The notes: generated by a model from the sequence alone, not told the origin. 64,000 nucleotides of DNA from Mycolicibacterium vinylchloridicum (GCF_013404075.1 NZ_JACBJQ010000019.1:1-64000), one strand, 5' to 3'; positions 34,342 to 44,042 are shown, numbered from the stretch's first letter. Numbers and translations are program-made.

Positions 34342-35600
34342 CCGCCAAGCAGCGTGCGCCGCAACAGGTGCATCGCCACCGTGGTGGAGCGCTCGCGGAT
34401 ATCGCCGCGCTCCCCCGGCAGCCGCACCTGCCGGCTGACCGTGGTGCCATCGGCCAGCATCACGCAAAACCACACGGTCCCCACCGGTTTGGCGTCCGTT
34501 CCGCCACCCGGTCCGGCGATGCCGGTGATCGCCACCGCGGTGTCGGCCGCGAACCGCCGCAGCACTCCTGCCGCCATGGCCTCGGCGACTTCCTGTGAGA
34601 CCGCGCCGTGGGTGTCGATGAGCGCCGGGTCGACGCCCAGAACATCCACCTTCGCCTCGTTCGCGTACGCCACGATCGCACCCGCAACGTATGCCGACGA
34701 ACCGGGCTGGTCGGTCAGGCGGGCCGCCAGCAGGCCGGCGGTGCACGATTCCGCCGTCGCGATCCGCCGCCCCGCCAGCAGGTGGGCGACCTGGTCGTCG
34801 ACCCGCGAACCGTCTTCGGAGAACACCAACTCCCCGTGCCGGGCCCGCACCAAGTCCATCAGCTTCCGATAGGCCTCGACGCTGTGCGGCTCGTAGCGGG
34901 TGACCATTTCCACTTCGCCGCGCCGCAGGCAGGTGGTGATCTCCAAATCGCCGAAGCCCGGAATGCTTTCGGCCTCGCGCAGCGTTTCGGCCAGCCCGGA
35001 TTCGGCCAGCCCGAACATCCGCACCGTGTCCTGGCGGTAGACGGTCCGTCCGGCGATCGCCTGCTGGACGGCGTCGTCCGACATCGCGGCCGGCCACATC
35101 GCCTGCAGCTCGCGCGGCGGTCCGGGGAGAACCAACACCGTCGGCGTGCCGGGCACCACGACACCGGGCGCGGTCCCGACCGGGTCGAGGACATGCGCGT
35201 CCACCGGCACCATCGCCTGCTTGCGGTTGGCCGCGCGAACAGCGTCGAAATCGACACCGCTGAAGCGGGCCATCAGGTTCTTCAGGATCGCGGCGATCTT
35301 GGCTTCCAGTTCCGCGTCGAGCCTCAGCTCGCGACCGCAGAAGCGGGCCACCGTCTCGACGGTCATGTCATCGGCGGTCGGCCCGAGGCCTCCTGTCGTG
35401 ACGATCAGGTCGACGCCCTCGGCGGCCAGGAAACGCAACTGTGCCTCGATATCGGCCGCCCGGTCACCGCAGATGGTGATGTGGGCCAACTCGACACCCA
35501 GCTCCAGCAGCCGGTCGGCGACCCACGGGCCGTTGGCGTCCGCCACCCGGCCGGTCAGGACTTCGGTGCCGGTGACCACGATTCCCGCTCGCACGCTCAT
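34338..35600 (-). CDS. cinA: CinA family nicotinamide-nucleotide amidohydrolase
   Basis: A 420 aa two-domain protein. The N-terminal MoaB/MogA-like domain (about 1-170) shows VVTGTEVLTGRVADANG and VTTGGLGPTADDMT. The C-terminal domain (about 260-420) shows TAESCTAGLLAARLTD and TGIAGPGGGT, the nicotinamide-mononucleotide deamidase signature. It recycles NMN, and in mycobacteria CinA has been linked to cleavage of NAD adducts of isoniazid-type drugs. TAACCT ends 8 bases before the ATG at 35600. Confidence 0.92.
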   Translation of the reverse strand: MSVRAGIVVTGTEVLTGRVADANGPWVADRLLELGVELAHITICGDRAADIEAQLRFLAAEGVDLIVTTGGLGPTADDMTVETVARFCGRELRLDAELEAKIAAILKNLMARFSGVDFDAVRAANRKQAMVPVDAHVLDPVGTAPGVVVPGTPTVLVLPGPPRELQAMWPAAMSDDAVQQAIAGRTVYRQDTVRMFGLAESGLAETLREAESIPGFGDLEITTCLRRGEVEMVTRYEPHSVEAYRKLMDLVRARHGELVFSEDGSRVDDQVAHLLAGRRIATAESCTAGLLAARLTDQPGSSAYVAGAIVAYANEAKVDVLGVDPALIDTHGAVSQEVAEAMAAGVLRRFAADTAVAITGIAGPGGGTDAKPVGTVWFCVMLADGTTVSRQVRLPGERGDIRERSTTVAMHLLRRTLLGG

Positions 35601-35625
35601 ACCGTGCGAGGTTACGCAGTGCCGG

Positions 35626-36090
35626 TCAGGCGACGGGATCGGGCGTCAGCCCGGTGGCCTCGCCGAGCGCCTGCAGCCACGCGCTGGTGTCGGGAACGTA
35701 GAAGCCGACCTCGCCGCCCGCGGTGCGCAGCACCAGATGCGTCCAGCCGCCGACGACACTGCCCTTGAACACTTTCGAGCGCCGCAGTCCGGTGATCGTG
35801 TCGAGCGGGACACTGATGGTGGTTCCGGTGAACGTCACGAAGACCACGCGCCTGCGGGTCAGTGCGATACGGCCGCTGTTCTTCACCGTCGGGAAGCCCG
35901 GCGCGGTGGCGCCCCGGTAGTTGCCCTTCTCCAGCGGGCGGATGATCGTCTCGGCCGCCAGCTCGGTGTCGAGTTGTTCGGCGGCGGCGCGGTACTTGTT
36001 GCGATAGATCAGCACGATCGGCAGCGCGATGAGCGCCAGAACGACCGCGACACCGACAACGATGAGGATGATGGTGATCGCGATGTTCAT
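35626..36090 (-). CDS. single-pass membrane protein with PH-like domain
   Basis: A 154 aa protein. An N-terminal membrane helix (residues 3-29) is followed by a cytosolic beta-rich domain similar to bacterial PH/GRAM domains (GRIALTRRRVVFVTFTGTTI, VPLDTITGLRRSKVF, a final helix SAWLQALGEATG). It probably binds lipids or proteins at the membrane. It lies 13 bases after the GNAT gene and 25 before cinA, all in the same direction, so a three-gene transcript is possible. Confidence 0.7.
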   Translation of the reverse strand: MNIAITIILIVVGVAVVLALIALPIVLIYRNKYRAAAEQLDTELAAETIIRPLEKGNYRGATAPGFPTVKNSGRIALTRRRVVFVTFTGTTISVPLDTITGLRRSKVFKGSVVGGWTHLVLRTAGGEVGFYVPDTSAWLQALGEATGLTPDPVA

Positions 36091-36103
36091 GATCGGCTGC
36101 CTA

Positions 36104-36769
36104 TCAGCGTGGCGCCGCGCCGGGTGCCCGGATCACAAGCGGCACAGCGGGGAACGCCGCCGCCATCTCGGTGCGTGATTTGCGAAGGGCACTGGTCCCG
36201 TATCCCTTCTTCCGGTGATCGGGATGAATCCAGATCCGTACGTTGACCTCGCCGCCGACCAGCTCGCCGAAGACCATGCCCACCTTGTGCTCGCCGTCGA
36301 TCGCGACGAACCACGCCGCCTCTTCCGCGCTCAAACGGTCACGTGCCGAACGGATTTCATCGTCGATATTGCCGGCGGGCGCGCCAGAACCGTCACCGGC
36401 GGCGCCGACCTCCTGGGTTCGGGTGGCGAAGATATCCCGGTCGCTGTCATCGGAGAACGGGCGAAGCTGCAGGCTCTCGTCCGAGCTTGCCGGGCGCTCG
36501 CCGAGCGTGAACGACAGCTGGCTGTTGAGATCGTTGATCTCGGCGGCGATGCGGTCGCGCGAAGCCTTGGTCACCTGATCGAAGGACAGCCCGAGTACGG
36601 CTTCGCTGCCCAGGCGCGACGTGCCGAGCAGGGCGGTGATGGCGTCCACCGCCGCGGCCCGGTCATCGGCGTCGACGATGATGTCGAGCACTTCATGGCG
36701 GCGTTCGAGGGCCTTCAGCAGGGCGTCGGCAATCTCGCGGCGGGCGGCGGCGCGGTCGAGGTCGGTCAT
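36104..36769 (-). CDS. GyrA-like segment fused to a GNAT acetyltransferase
   Basis: A 221 aa protein. Residues about 8-90 (REIADALLKALERRHEVLDI, then AAAVDAITALLG and ASRDRIAAEINDLNSQL) resemble the connecting helices and coiled-coil tip of DNA gyrase subunit A. Residues about 105-221 form a GNAT N-acetyltransferase domain with the acetyl-CoA loop HPDHRKKGYGTSAL. TAGGCT at 36776-36781 is 6 bases before the ATG (leaderless). The acceptor is unknown; the gyrase-like portion may steer it to a protein partner. Confidence 0.75.
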   Translation of the reverse strand: MTDLDRAAARREIADALLKALERRHEVLDIIVDADDRAAAVDAITALLGTSRLGSEAVLGLSFDQVTKASRDRIAAEINDLNSQLSFTLGERPASSDESLQLRPFSDDSDRDIFATRTQEVGAAGDGSGAPAGNIDDEIRSARDRLSAEEAAWFVAIDGEHKVGMVFGELVGGEVNVRIWIHPDHRKKGYGTSALRKSRTEMAAAFPAVPLVIRAPGAAPR

Positions 36770-36775
36770 GGCCCA

Positions 36776-36781
36776 AGCCTA
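36776..36781 (-). promoter_or_regulatory. -10 hexamer of the GNAT gene
   Basis: TAGGCT on the minus strand stands 6 bases before the ATG at 36769. Confidence 0.5.
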
Positions 36782-37009
36782 GTTCGACGGGCCGAGTTCG
36801 GCGGGGTCCGCGCAAACTCCGGCACCGACGTGCACCGTTCGTCGCCGACGTGCCGGGCGGTGCCGCAGTGCGCATCATGAAGGGAGCCGTCTGCGGCGCC
36901 GCCGGATGAGGCGGGCGCACCGCGGCTCTGCCAAGATGAACGCGCGGCAGATGATCGGTTGCGCCGGGGTGTCCCTGTCGCAGATCTCGACACGAGGAGC
37001 TTGGGGACG

Positions 37010-39760
37010 GTGGCGAAGACCTTCGGGACGATCGTCGTCATCCTGCTCCTGCTCATGTGTACCGGTGATGTGCGGTTGTTCAGCGCTTCGCAGCCCAAGC
37101 CCGCGCAGGACATCGAACTGGCCGACGGCTGGCGGCTCACCTCGGCGCAGGATCTGCCCGACGACGGTGCGGCGATCTCGGCCAACGGCTACGACGCGGC
37201 GGGCTGGCACCCGGTGCGGCGGATGCCGGCAACCGTGCTGGAGACCCTGCAGGACGACGGTGTCTACCCCAACCTCTACTACGGCAAGAATCTGCTCGAG
37301 GATGTCCCGCAGGACCTCTACCAGCAGGACTGGTGGTATCGCACCACCTTCACCGCGCCCGGCGACTACCCCAACTACGTACTGGACTTCCCCGGGATCA
37401 ACTACCGCGCCGAGGTCTGGCTCAACGGCCACCGCGTCGCCGACAGCGCACACGTCGTCGGGATGTACAACGACCACGAACTCGACGTCACGCGCTGGAT
37501 CACGCCCGACAAGCCGAACACCCTGGCCGTCAAGGTGACCCCGGAACGGGCCATCCAGGACGTCAACGGCGTCGAGCTGGCGGACAGCTGGTACGACTGG
37601 ATCAACTGGCGCTACCTCGGCTATCGGGGGCCGGACAAGAACCCCGCCAACGGCAACTCCTTCGTGCCCGACCGCAACGCCGGGATCTGGAAACCGGTGT
37701 ACCTCAAGACGTTCGGAGCAGTATCGATCGGCGATGCGACGGTCAACACCGAGCTTCCGCTGCCCGACACCGACCATGCCCGGCTGACGGTCTACGCACC
37801 ACTGCGCAACTACTCCGCCGACAAGGCGCGCGGCGTCCTGCGCGCCACCATCTCGCGAGACGGCAAGGCGCCCATCCACGTCGAGGAGCCGGTCACGCTG
37901 ATGCCCGGCGAGCAGCGTGAGATCGCGCTGCGCCCCGACCGATTCGCGGCGCTGGTGGTCGACCACCCCGACCTGTGGTGGCCCTACACGATGGGCCGGC
38001 CCGACCTCTACGACCTGAAGCTCGAGTTCGTCCAGAACGGGAACCCCACCGAGGTGTCGACTCTGAAGTTCGGCATCCGGCAGATCACCCAGGGTCGCGA
38101 CTCCGACGACACGTTCGCCGAACTGGGCACCGGCGGCAACTTCTACCTTCAGGTCAACGGCAAGAACTTCCTGGTCCGCGGTGCCACCTACACACCCGAC
38201 CTGCTCTACAAGTACGACCCTGACCGCGACGCCGCGATCCTGAGCTACGTCAAGGACCTCGGGCTGAACATGCTGCGGCTGGAGTCCAAGATCTCCTCCC
38301 AGCGCTTCGTCGAGATGGCCGACGAGCTCGGCATCCCGCTGATGTACGGCTGGATGTGCTGCAACCAGTGGGAGAAGTGGCAGCAGTGGGACGACGAGGA
38401 TCGCCGCGTCGCGCAGGAGAGCCTGCGCAGCCAGATCGCGATGCTGCGCTCACACGCATCGGTGTTCGTCTGGGCCAACGCCAGTGACGGTCGCCCGCCC
38501 GCCGAGGTGTTGACCAACTACCACCAGATCCTGTCCGACCTGCACTGGCAGAACGCCACCGTGGACACGGTGTCGTCGCTGAACCGCGACGCCGACGGCC
38601 AGCAGCTGTGGGACGGCATCCAGATGGCCGGCCCCTACACGTGGCGCCCGCCGTCCTACTGGTTCAGCGGCCGGTACGGGGCGGCCCGCGGGTCGTCGGC
38701 CGAACAGGGCGACAACGAACACATCCCACCGTTCGCGAGCCTGCAGAAGTTCATCCCACCGGACAAGCTGTGGCCGATCAACGACACCTGGTTCTTCCAT
38801 GCCGGATCGGATCCGCAGAATTCCCGGCTGACCAACGTCCAGCGCGTCATCGACCGACGCTACGGTCCGTCGACCAACGCGCGCATGTTCGCCGCCAAGG
38901 CCCAGTTGGCGCACTACGAGGCCACCCGCGCACAGTTCGAGTCGTTCGCCGCCAACGGCTGGGACGGCCACAAGATGACGATCTACTGGATGCTCAACAG
39001 CCACTGGCCGTCGTTCTTCGGCAACATCTTCGACTACTACCTGCGCCCCGGCGGTGCGTACTACGGCGCGAAGAAGGGCCTGCAGCCGCTGTCGGTGGTG
39101 TTCGACTCCTATGCCACCGGTAACCACCGCCAGGCCCGGGTCACCGTCGTCAACCAGACCCAGGATTCGCGGGAGGACCTGCGTGTCCGGGTGCGCACCT
39201 ACGACCTGAAGGGCGCACTGCGCGACGACCGGGCCTCAGAGAACATCAGCGTCGATCCCGGCGGTGCGGTCCCGGCGATGACGCTGCCGCCGGGTCCGGC
39301 CGACTCCCCCGTCTTCTTCGTGCGCGCCGAGTTGCTCGATCCGACCGGCACCGTACTCGCCGACAACGTGTACTGGCAGTCCCGGCAGGCCGACGACGTC
39401 GGGCCCAACGACGCGGCGTTCAACGCCAACCAGGTCAGCTGGGCCGATATGACCGCGCTGAACTCGATGCCCAAGGTGCCGCTGCAGATCACCGCCACCG
39501 GCGGTGAGAACGGTGGGCGCGACGTCACCATCGAGCTGCACAACCCGACGAAGCGGATCGCCTTCTTCGAGCGGGCCGAACTGCTGTCCGGCCCGCTGGC
39601 CGACGAGATTCTGCCGATCGAATACGACGACAACTACGTGACCGTCTTCCCCGGCGAGACCGTCACGATCAAGGGTCGGGTGCCCAAGTCCGGACCCGCC
39701 CCCAGCTGGGTCAGGGTGACCGGGTACAACAGCACACCGGTGGTCGTCGAAGTCCGCTGA
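37010..39760 (+). CDS. exported GH2 glycoside hydrolase, exo-beta-D-glucosaminidase-like
   Basis: A 916 aa protein. An N-terminal signal or anchor helix (about residues 4-20) leads into a sugar-binding jelly roll (about 40-215; VLDFPGINYRAEVWLNG), an Ig-like domain, a TIM barrel (about 360-640) and C-terminal beta domains. By analogy with actinomycete exo-chitosanases, the acid/base is Asp 493 (ANASDGRPP) and the nucleophile Glu 565 (SSAEQGDN). It should release terminal sugars from chitosan-like or other amino-sugar polymers. GAGGAG lies 10 bases before the GTG at 37010; TTG at 37001 is possible. It is a single gene. Confidence 0.8.
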   Translation: MAKTFGTIVVILLLLMCTGDVRLFSASQPKPAQDIELADGWRLTSAQDLPDDGAAISANGYDAAGWHPVRRMPATVLETLQDDGVYPNLYYGKNLLEDVPQDLYQQDWWYRTTFTAPGDYPNYVLDFPGINYRAEVWLNGHRVADSAHVVGMYNDHELDVTRWITPDKPNTLAVKVTPERAIQDVNGVELADSWYDWINWRYLGYRGPDKNPANGNSFVPDRNAGIWKPVYLKTFGAVSIGDATVNTELPLPDTDHARLTVYAPLRNYSADKARGVLRATISRDGKAPIHVEEPVTLMPGEQREIALRPDRFAALVVDHPDLWWPYTMGRPDLYDLKLEFVQNGNPTEVSTLKFGIRQITQGRDSDDTFAELGTGGNFYLQVNGKNFLVRGATYTPDLLYKYDPDRDAAILSYVKDLGLNMLRLESKISSQRFVEMADELGIPLMYGWMCCNQWEKWQQWDDEDRRVAQESLRSQIAMLRSHASVFVWANASDGRPPAEVLTNYHQILSDLHWQNATVDTVSSLNRDADGQQLWDGIQMAGPYTWRPPSYWFSGRYGAARGSSAEQGDNEHIPPFASLQKFIPPDKLWPINDTWFFHAGSDPQNSRLTNVQRVIDRRYGPSTNARMFAAKAQLAHYEATRAQFESFAANGWDGHKMTIYWMLNSHWPSFFGNIFDYYLRPGGAYYGAKKGLQPLSVVFDSYATGNHRQARVTVVNQTQDSREDLRVRVRTYDLKGALRDDRASENISVDPGGAVPAMTLPPGPADSPVFFVRAELLDPTGTVLADNVYWQSRQADDVGPNDAAFNANQVSWADMTALNSMPKVPLQITATGGENGGRDVTIELHNPTKRIAFFERAELLSGPLADEILPIEYDDNYVTVFPGETVTIKGRVPKSGPAPSWVRVTGYNSTPVVVEVR

Positions 39761-39856
39761 CACGCACGTCGGGCTCACGATCGGTCACCGTCTGCGCGCG
39801 TGCCCTACATTCGGTCCTAGCGTCGACACCTCACCCAAACTCCGAAGGGACGGATC

Positions 39857-40795
39857 TTGCTGGAGCACGCGCTCGTGGTGGCAGCCGCCCTTGCCGCTGC
39901 GGTGTTCGCCGCCATCGGCATCGTGGTGCGCCAGCGGGCCACCATGGACGTGCCCCGTGATCAGGGTGTCAGCACCGTCATGTGGTCGACCCTGCTGCGC
40001 CGGCCGCTGTGGTGGGCCGGCACCGCCTCCGCGGTGACGGGGTACGCCTTCCAGGCGGTCGCACTGGCCTACGGGTCGCTGCTGTTGGTCGCGCCGCTCA
40101 TGGTCTCGGCGCTGCTGTTCGCTTTGCCGCTGAGCGCGCGCCTGGCCCACCGGCGGGTCTCCCGCGGCGAATGGGGCTGGGCCGTGGTGCTGACGCTCGC
40201 CCTGGCGGTGTTCGTGGCCCTCGCTCGCACCAAACCGGGTGACTACGAGGGTGCGGAAGTACCCGCGATCGTCGTGACCGGGATCTGCCTGGTGTTCGTC
40301 GCCGGTTGTTTGCTGGTGGCGCTTCGGCTGTCGAACTGGCGGCGCGCGATCCTGCTGGCCGTGGGGGTCGGTGTGCTTTTCGGGGTGGTGGCGGTCCTGA
40401 CCAAGCTCGTGATGCACATCGTGCGTGAGGGCAGCATGCTGCGTCTGATGACCACCCCGGTGCTCTACGTGGTGATCGCCGTCGGGGTCATCGCGACGCT
40501 GCTACAGCAGTCGGCCTTTCACGCCGGGTCGCTGCGCGCCGCGGTCCCGGCGATGCTGGTGCTCGAACCGGTGGTCGCCGTGCTGCTCGGTGAGGTCGTG
40601 CTGCAGGAGCACCTGGCCGTCAGCAAGCCCGCCGCGGTCGCGCTGGGCTTCGCCGTCGCCGCCATGGCCACCGCCACGATCGCACTCGGGCGCGACGAGG
40701 GCGCCTGGGAGGAAGAACTGGAAGCACAGGCCCAGAGCCGGGTGCCGGGGCCGGCCGAGGCGTCAGCCCGCCCAAGGCCCGACGCCACCGACTGA
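39857..40795 (+). CDS. DMT-superfamily (EamA-like) transporter
   Basis: A 312 aa integral membrane protein with about nine or ten helices arranged as two similar halves and a short charged C-terminal tail. It belongs to the drug/metabolite transporter superfamily in its DMT/NIPA-like branch, which exports metabolites or moves cations. TTG at 39857 is the start: AAGGGA lies 6 bases upstream. TACATT and TAGCGT sequences further upstream could be its -10. Its last 33 bases overlap the convergent PPOX gene. Confidence 0.8.
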   Translation: MLEHALVVAAALAAAVFAAIGIVVRQRATMDVPRDQGVSTVMWSTLLRRPLWWAGTASAVTGYAFQAVALAYGSLLLVAPLMVSALLFALPLSARLAHRRVSRGEWGWAVVLTLALAVFVALARTKPGDYEGAEVPAIVVTGICLVFVAGCLLVALRLSNWRRAILLAVGVGVLFGVVAVLTKLVMHIVREGSMLRLMTTPVLYVVIAVGVIATLLQQSAFHAGSLRAAVPAMLVLEPVVAVLLGEVVLQEHLAVSKPAAVALGFAVAAMATATIALGRDEGAWEEELEAQAQSRVPGPAEASARPRPDATD

Positions 40796-41188
40796 GTCGA
40801 TCGTGATGCGGGTCAGATAGCCGGGCGGTGCATCGGCGGGCGGGAACGGTACACCCTCGGCCGAGATCATCGCCTTGGCGAGTTGCCGCAGCAGCTCGGG
40901 CGCCCCGCCCTCGACGATGCGCGCGGTGCCGGTCACCGACAGATACGGCCGCATCACCTCGCCAGGCGCGGTCGACACGATCGTCAGCGCGACGCGCTCG
41001 TCGCGGCGCACATTGCGGACCTTCTTGTGTTCACTGAGGTGAGCGGTCACCAGCTCATCGCCGTCGTCACCGGACTCCAGCGCCACCCACACCAGCGACA
41101 CCTGGGGGCTGCCATCCGGGTTGAGGGTGACCAGCGTGGCGTCCGCGCCGGATCCGATCAGGGCGCGAGCCGCATCGTTGAGCTTCAT
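40763..41188 (-). CDS. PPOX-class F420/FMN-dependent oxidoreductase
   Basis: A 141 aa split-barrel flavin/deazaflavin protein (MKLNDAARALIGSGADATLV, DGSPQVSLVWVALE, YLSVTGTARIVEGG). This small group in mycobacteria binds F420 or heme-like ligands; the short form with KVRNVRRDERVALTI is the F420-dependent type. ATG at 41188 gives the normal family length; longer readings run into the divergent kinase gene. The substrate is unknown. Confidence 0.85.
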   Translation of the reverse strand: MKLNDAARALIGSGADATLVTLNPDGSPQVSLVWVALESGDDGDELVTAHLSEHKKVRNVRRDERVALTIVSTAPGEVMRPYLSVTGTARIVEGGAPELLRQLAKAMISAEGVPFPPADAPPGYLTRITIDSVGGVGPWAG

Positions 41189-41238
41189 CTGGCGTGCAAC
41201 ACCGCTCGGCGCGAAGCATTCCCGCGCCGCGTGGTTGT

Positions 41239-42672
41239 ATGGCTGCCGTGACGGTCCTCGCCATCGACCAGGGCACCTCGGGCACCAAGGCGATCGTGGT
41301 GGACCCGGCCGACGGCATCGTCGGTTTGGCCGAGGTACCGGTGCATCCGCGCTACCTCCCCGGCGGCGGCGTCGAGCAGGACCCCGGCGAGCTCCTCGAG
41401 TCGGTGCTGTCCGCCGGGCGGTCGGCCGTCGCACAGGCCGACCGCGCCATCGAAGCCGTGTCGCTGGCGAATCAGGGTGAGACGGTCCTGGCGTGGGATC
41501 CCGGCACGGGGCAGCCACTGACCCCCGCGATCGTCTGGCAGGACCGCCGCGCGGAGTCACTGTGCGCCGAGCTCGGCGGGCACGCCGAGATGATCGCCGC
41601 GCGGAGCGGCCTGGTGCTCGACCCGTACTTCTCGGCGCCCAAGATGAGCTGGCTGCGCCGGAACGTCGAGACCGGCGGGGTGGTCACCACATCCGACGTG
41701 TGGCTGCTGCACCGGCTCACCGGGCAGTTCGTCACCGATGCCACCACCGCCAGCCGCTCACTTCTGGTGGAACTCGGCGGCCGCGACTTCGACGGGGAGC
41801 TGCTCGGCCTGTTCGGCCTGGCCGGCGAGCGACTGCCGAGTATCGTAGGCAATGACGAAATCATCGGAACGACAGGCTCTTTCGGTTCTGAGATACCCGT
41901 CGGCGGTGTGGTCGTCGACCAGCAGGCGGCGCTGCTGGCCGAAGGCTGCCTGCTTCCGGGGATGGCAAAGTGCACCTTCGGCACCGGTGCGTTCCTGCTG
42001 TCGAACTGCGGTGGCGACCCGGTCCGCTCGACAACGGGTCTGACCACTTCGGTGGCATGGCGGATCGGCGGTGACGACACCTTCTGCGTCGACGGGCAGG
42101 TCTACACCGCCGCCTCGGCGGTGCGGTGGCTGTCGTCGCTGGGAATCATCGGCGGCGCCGAAGATCTCGACGCCGTCGCAGCCGACGACGATGACGGCGT
42201 GTTGTGTGTGCCCGCCCTGGCCGGATTGGGCGCCCCGTGGTGGCAATCCAGCGCCACCGCAACGTTTTCGGGCATGACACTGGCCACCGGTCGCGGCCAT
42301 CTGGTGCTGGCCGTGCTGCAAGGCATCGCCGCACAGATCGCCGAGTTGGTGACGGCCATCGGCACCGACACCCAGGCCCCGCTGACCCGGCTACGCGCCG
42401 ACGGCGGCCTGACCCGGTCTGCGGCGCTGATGCAGGCGTGCGCCGACATCCTGCAAGTGCCCGTCGACGTCTACCCCTCCGCCCATGCCACCGCGCTGGG
42501 TGCCGCAGCGCTGGCCCGGCTCAGCCTCGACCCGGCACAAGGCCTGCCCGCCGTCGTCGGAACCTGGAGTGCCGCAGCCGGATTCGAACCCCGATGGGAT
42601 GCCGGCCGGGCCGAGGAATTCCGTTCTCGCTGGCGTGAACTGGCCGCCACCACCTATTCGGCGGCGAGATGA
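41239..42672 (+). CDS. FGGY carbohydrate kinase, glycerol-kinase-like
   Basis: A 477 aa kinase. FGGY motif positions are seen: phosphate-1 loop LAIDQGTSGTKAIVV, VSLANQGETVLAWD with the TPAIVWQDRR substrate segment, and KCTFGTGAFLLSNCG. The sequence is nearest to glycerol kinase, but its partners differ from a plain glpFK operon. ATG at 41239 is used; GTG at 41248 is also possible and neither has a ribosome site. Three genes (kinase, GlpA-like dehydrogenase, FAD oxidoreductase) follow with ATGA overlaps, so the set is one operon for glycerol or a related polyol. Confidence 0.85.
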   Translation: MAAVTVLAIDQGTSGTKAIVVDPADGIVGLAEVPVHPRYLPGGGVEQDPGELLESVLSAGRSAVAQADRAIEAVSLANQGETVLAWDPGTGQPLTPAIVWQDRRAESLCAELGGHAEMIAARSGLVLDPYFSAPKMSWLRRNVETGGVVTTSDVWLLHRLTGQFVTDATTASRSLLVELGGRDFDGELLGLFGLAGERLPSIVGNDEIIGTTGSFGSEIPVGGVVVDQQAALLAEGCLLPGMAKCTFGTGAFLLSNCGGDPVRSTTGLTTSVAWRIGGDDTFCVDGQVYTAASAVRWLSSLGIIGGAEDLDAVAADDDDGVLCVPALAGLGAPWWQSSATATFSGMTLATGRGHLVLAVLQGIAAQIAELVTAIGTDTQAPLTRLRADGGLTRSAALMQACADILQVPVDVYPSAHATALGAAALARLSLDPAQGLPAVVGTWSAAAGFEPRWDAGRAEEFRSRWRELAATTYSAAR

Positions 42673-44042
42673 GCACCGACTACGACGTGGCGGTGATCGG
42701 GGCAGGCATCGTCGGCTCGGCGATCGCCCGCGAGCTCGGCGGGCGACGGCTGTCGGTGGCGCTGCTCGAGGCCCGCGACGACGTCGGCGACGGCACCAGC
42801 AAGGCCAACACCGCGATCCTGCACACCGGATTCGACGCCAAGCCAGGCACTCTCGAATCGCGCTTGGTCCGGCGCGGCTACGCACTGCTCTCGGAGTATG
42901 CCGCCGCCACCGGCATCCCGGTCGAGCGCACCGGTGCGATCCTGGTGGCCTGGGACGACGAGCAGCTGGACACCCTGCCCACCCTCAAGGCCCAGGCCGA
43001 GGCCAACCGGTACGAGCGCTGCGAACTCGTCGATGCCGCAACGGTATACGAGCGAATCCCGAACCTCGGGCCCGGCGCGCTGGGCGGACTGAGCGTGCCC
43101 GACGAGTCGATCATCTGCACCTGGTCGGTGAACCTCGCGCTGGCGACCGATGCGGTGAATCGTGGTGTGGCACTGCACCGTGGCTGCCGCGTGCAGTCCG
43201 TCGACGTCGGCGGGGACGCGACCACGTTGCACACCTCGGCGGGCCCGATCAGCGCAGGGTGGGTGGTGAACGCGGCCGGGCTCGGTGCCGACGTGATCGA
43301 CGGACAGTTCGGTTTCTCCCGCTTCACGGTCACCCCACGCCGCGGCGAGCTGATCGTCTACGACAAGCTGGCCCGGTTGCTGGTCGACACGATCGTGCTG
43401 CCGGTGCCGACCGCGCGGGGCAAGGGCGTGCTGGTCAGCCCGACCATCTACGGCAACGTGATGCTGGGCCCGACATCGGAGGACCTCGCCGATCGCACCG
43501 CCACCGGCACCAGCCGCGACGGGCTGCAGTCGCTGCTGGACAAGGGCCGCCGGCTGATGCCGCGGCTGCTCGACGAAGAGATCACCGCCACCTACGCCGG
43601 ACTGCGCGCGGCGATCGACCACGGCGACTACCTTATCGAGGCCGACCCGGCCCAGCGCTACCTCCTGGTCGGCGGCATCCGCTCCACCGGGCTGACCGCG
43701 GGGATGGCCATCGCCGAACATGCTCTGGGCCTCCTGGGCCGGGCCGGCTTGGACGCCGAGCCCCGAGCCGCGGTCCCCGATCCGCCGCGGATGCCCAACC
43801 TCGGTGAGGCGTTCTCCCGGCCGTACCAGGATGCCGCGGCCATCGACGGTGACGCGGCGTACGGGCGGATCGTCTGCTTCTGCGAACGCGTCACCCGGGG
43901 CGAACTGCGCGACGCCTGCCGGTCGGTGATCCCGCCGGCAGGCCTCGACGGCCTGCGCCGGCGGACACGGGTCATGAATGGCCGCTGCCAAGGATTCTTC
44001 TGCGGCGCCGAGGTGCAGCATCTGTTCGAGGCGCTGCGATGA
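42669..44042 (+). CDS. FAD-dependent dehydrogenase with BFD-like Fe-S domain (GlpA-like)
   Basis: A 457 aa protein. An N-terminal FAD-binding DAO domain (VAVIGAGIVGSAIARELGG, then GDGTSKANTAILHTGFD) spans about residues 1-370. The C-terminal extension (about 395-457; IVCFCERVTRGEL, GRCQGFFCG) is a [2Fe-2S] BFD-like domain with four cysteines. The layout matches the anaerobic glycerol-3-phosphate dehydrogenase GlpA and related enzymes. It probably oxidises the phosphorylated product of the kinase, passing electrons to the next gene's product. ATGA overlap on each side. Confidence 0.85.
   Translation: MSTDYDVAVIGAGIVGSAIARELGGRRLSVALLEARDDVGDGTSKANTAILHTGFDAKPGTLESRLVRRGYALLSEYAAATGIPVERTGAILVAWDDEQLDTLPTLKAQAEANRYERCELVDAATVYERIPNLGPGALGGLSVPDESIICTWSVNLALATDAVNRGVALHRGCRVQSVDVGGDATTLHTSAGPISAGWVVNAAGLGADVIDGQFGFSRFTVTPRRGELIVYDKLARLLVDTIVLPVPTARGKGVLVSPTIYGNVMLGPTSEDLADRTATGTSRDGLQSLLDKGRRLMPRLLDEEITATYAGLRAAIDHGDYLIEADPAQRYLLVGGIRSTGLTAGMAIAEHALGLLGRAGLDAEPRAAVPDPPRMPNLGEAFSRPYQDAAAIDGDAAYGRIVCFCERVTRGELRDACRSVIPPAGLDGLRRRTRVMNGRCQGFFCGAEVQHLFEALR

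Noticed and set aside
36782..37009. Possible short genes before the GH2 gene.
   Set aside because: The minus frames are shadows of the GH2 start, and no plus frame has a ribosome site or motif.
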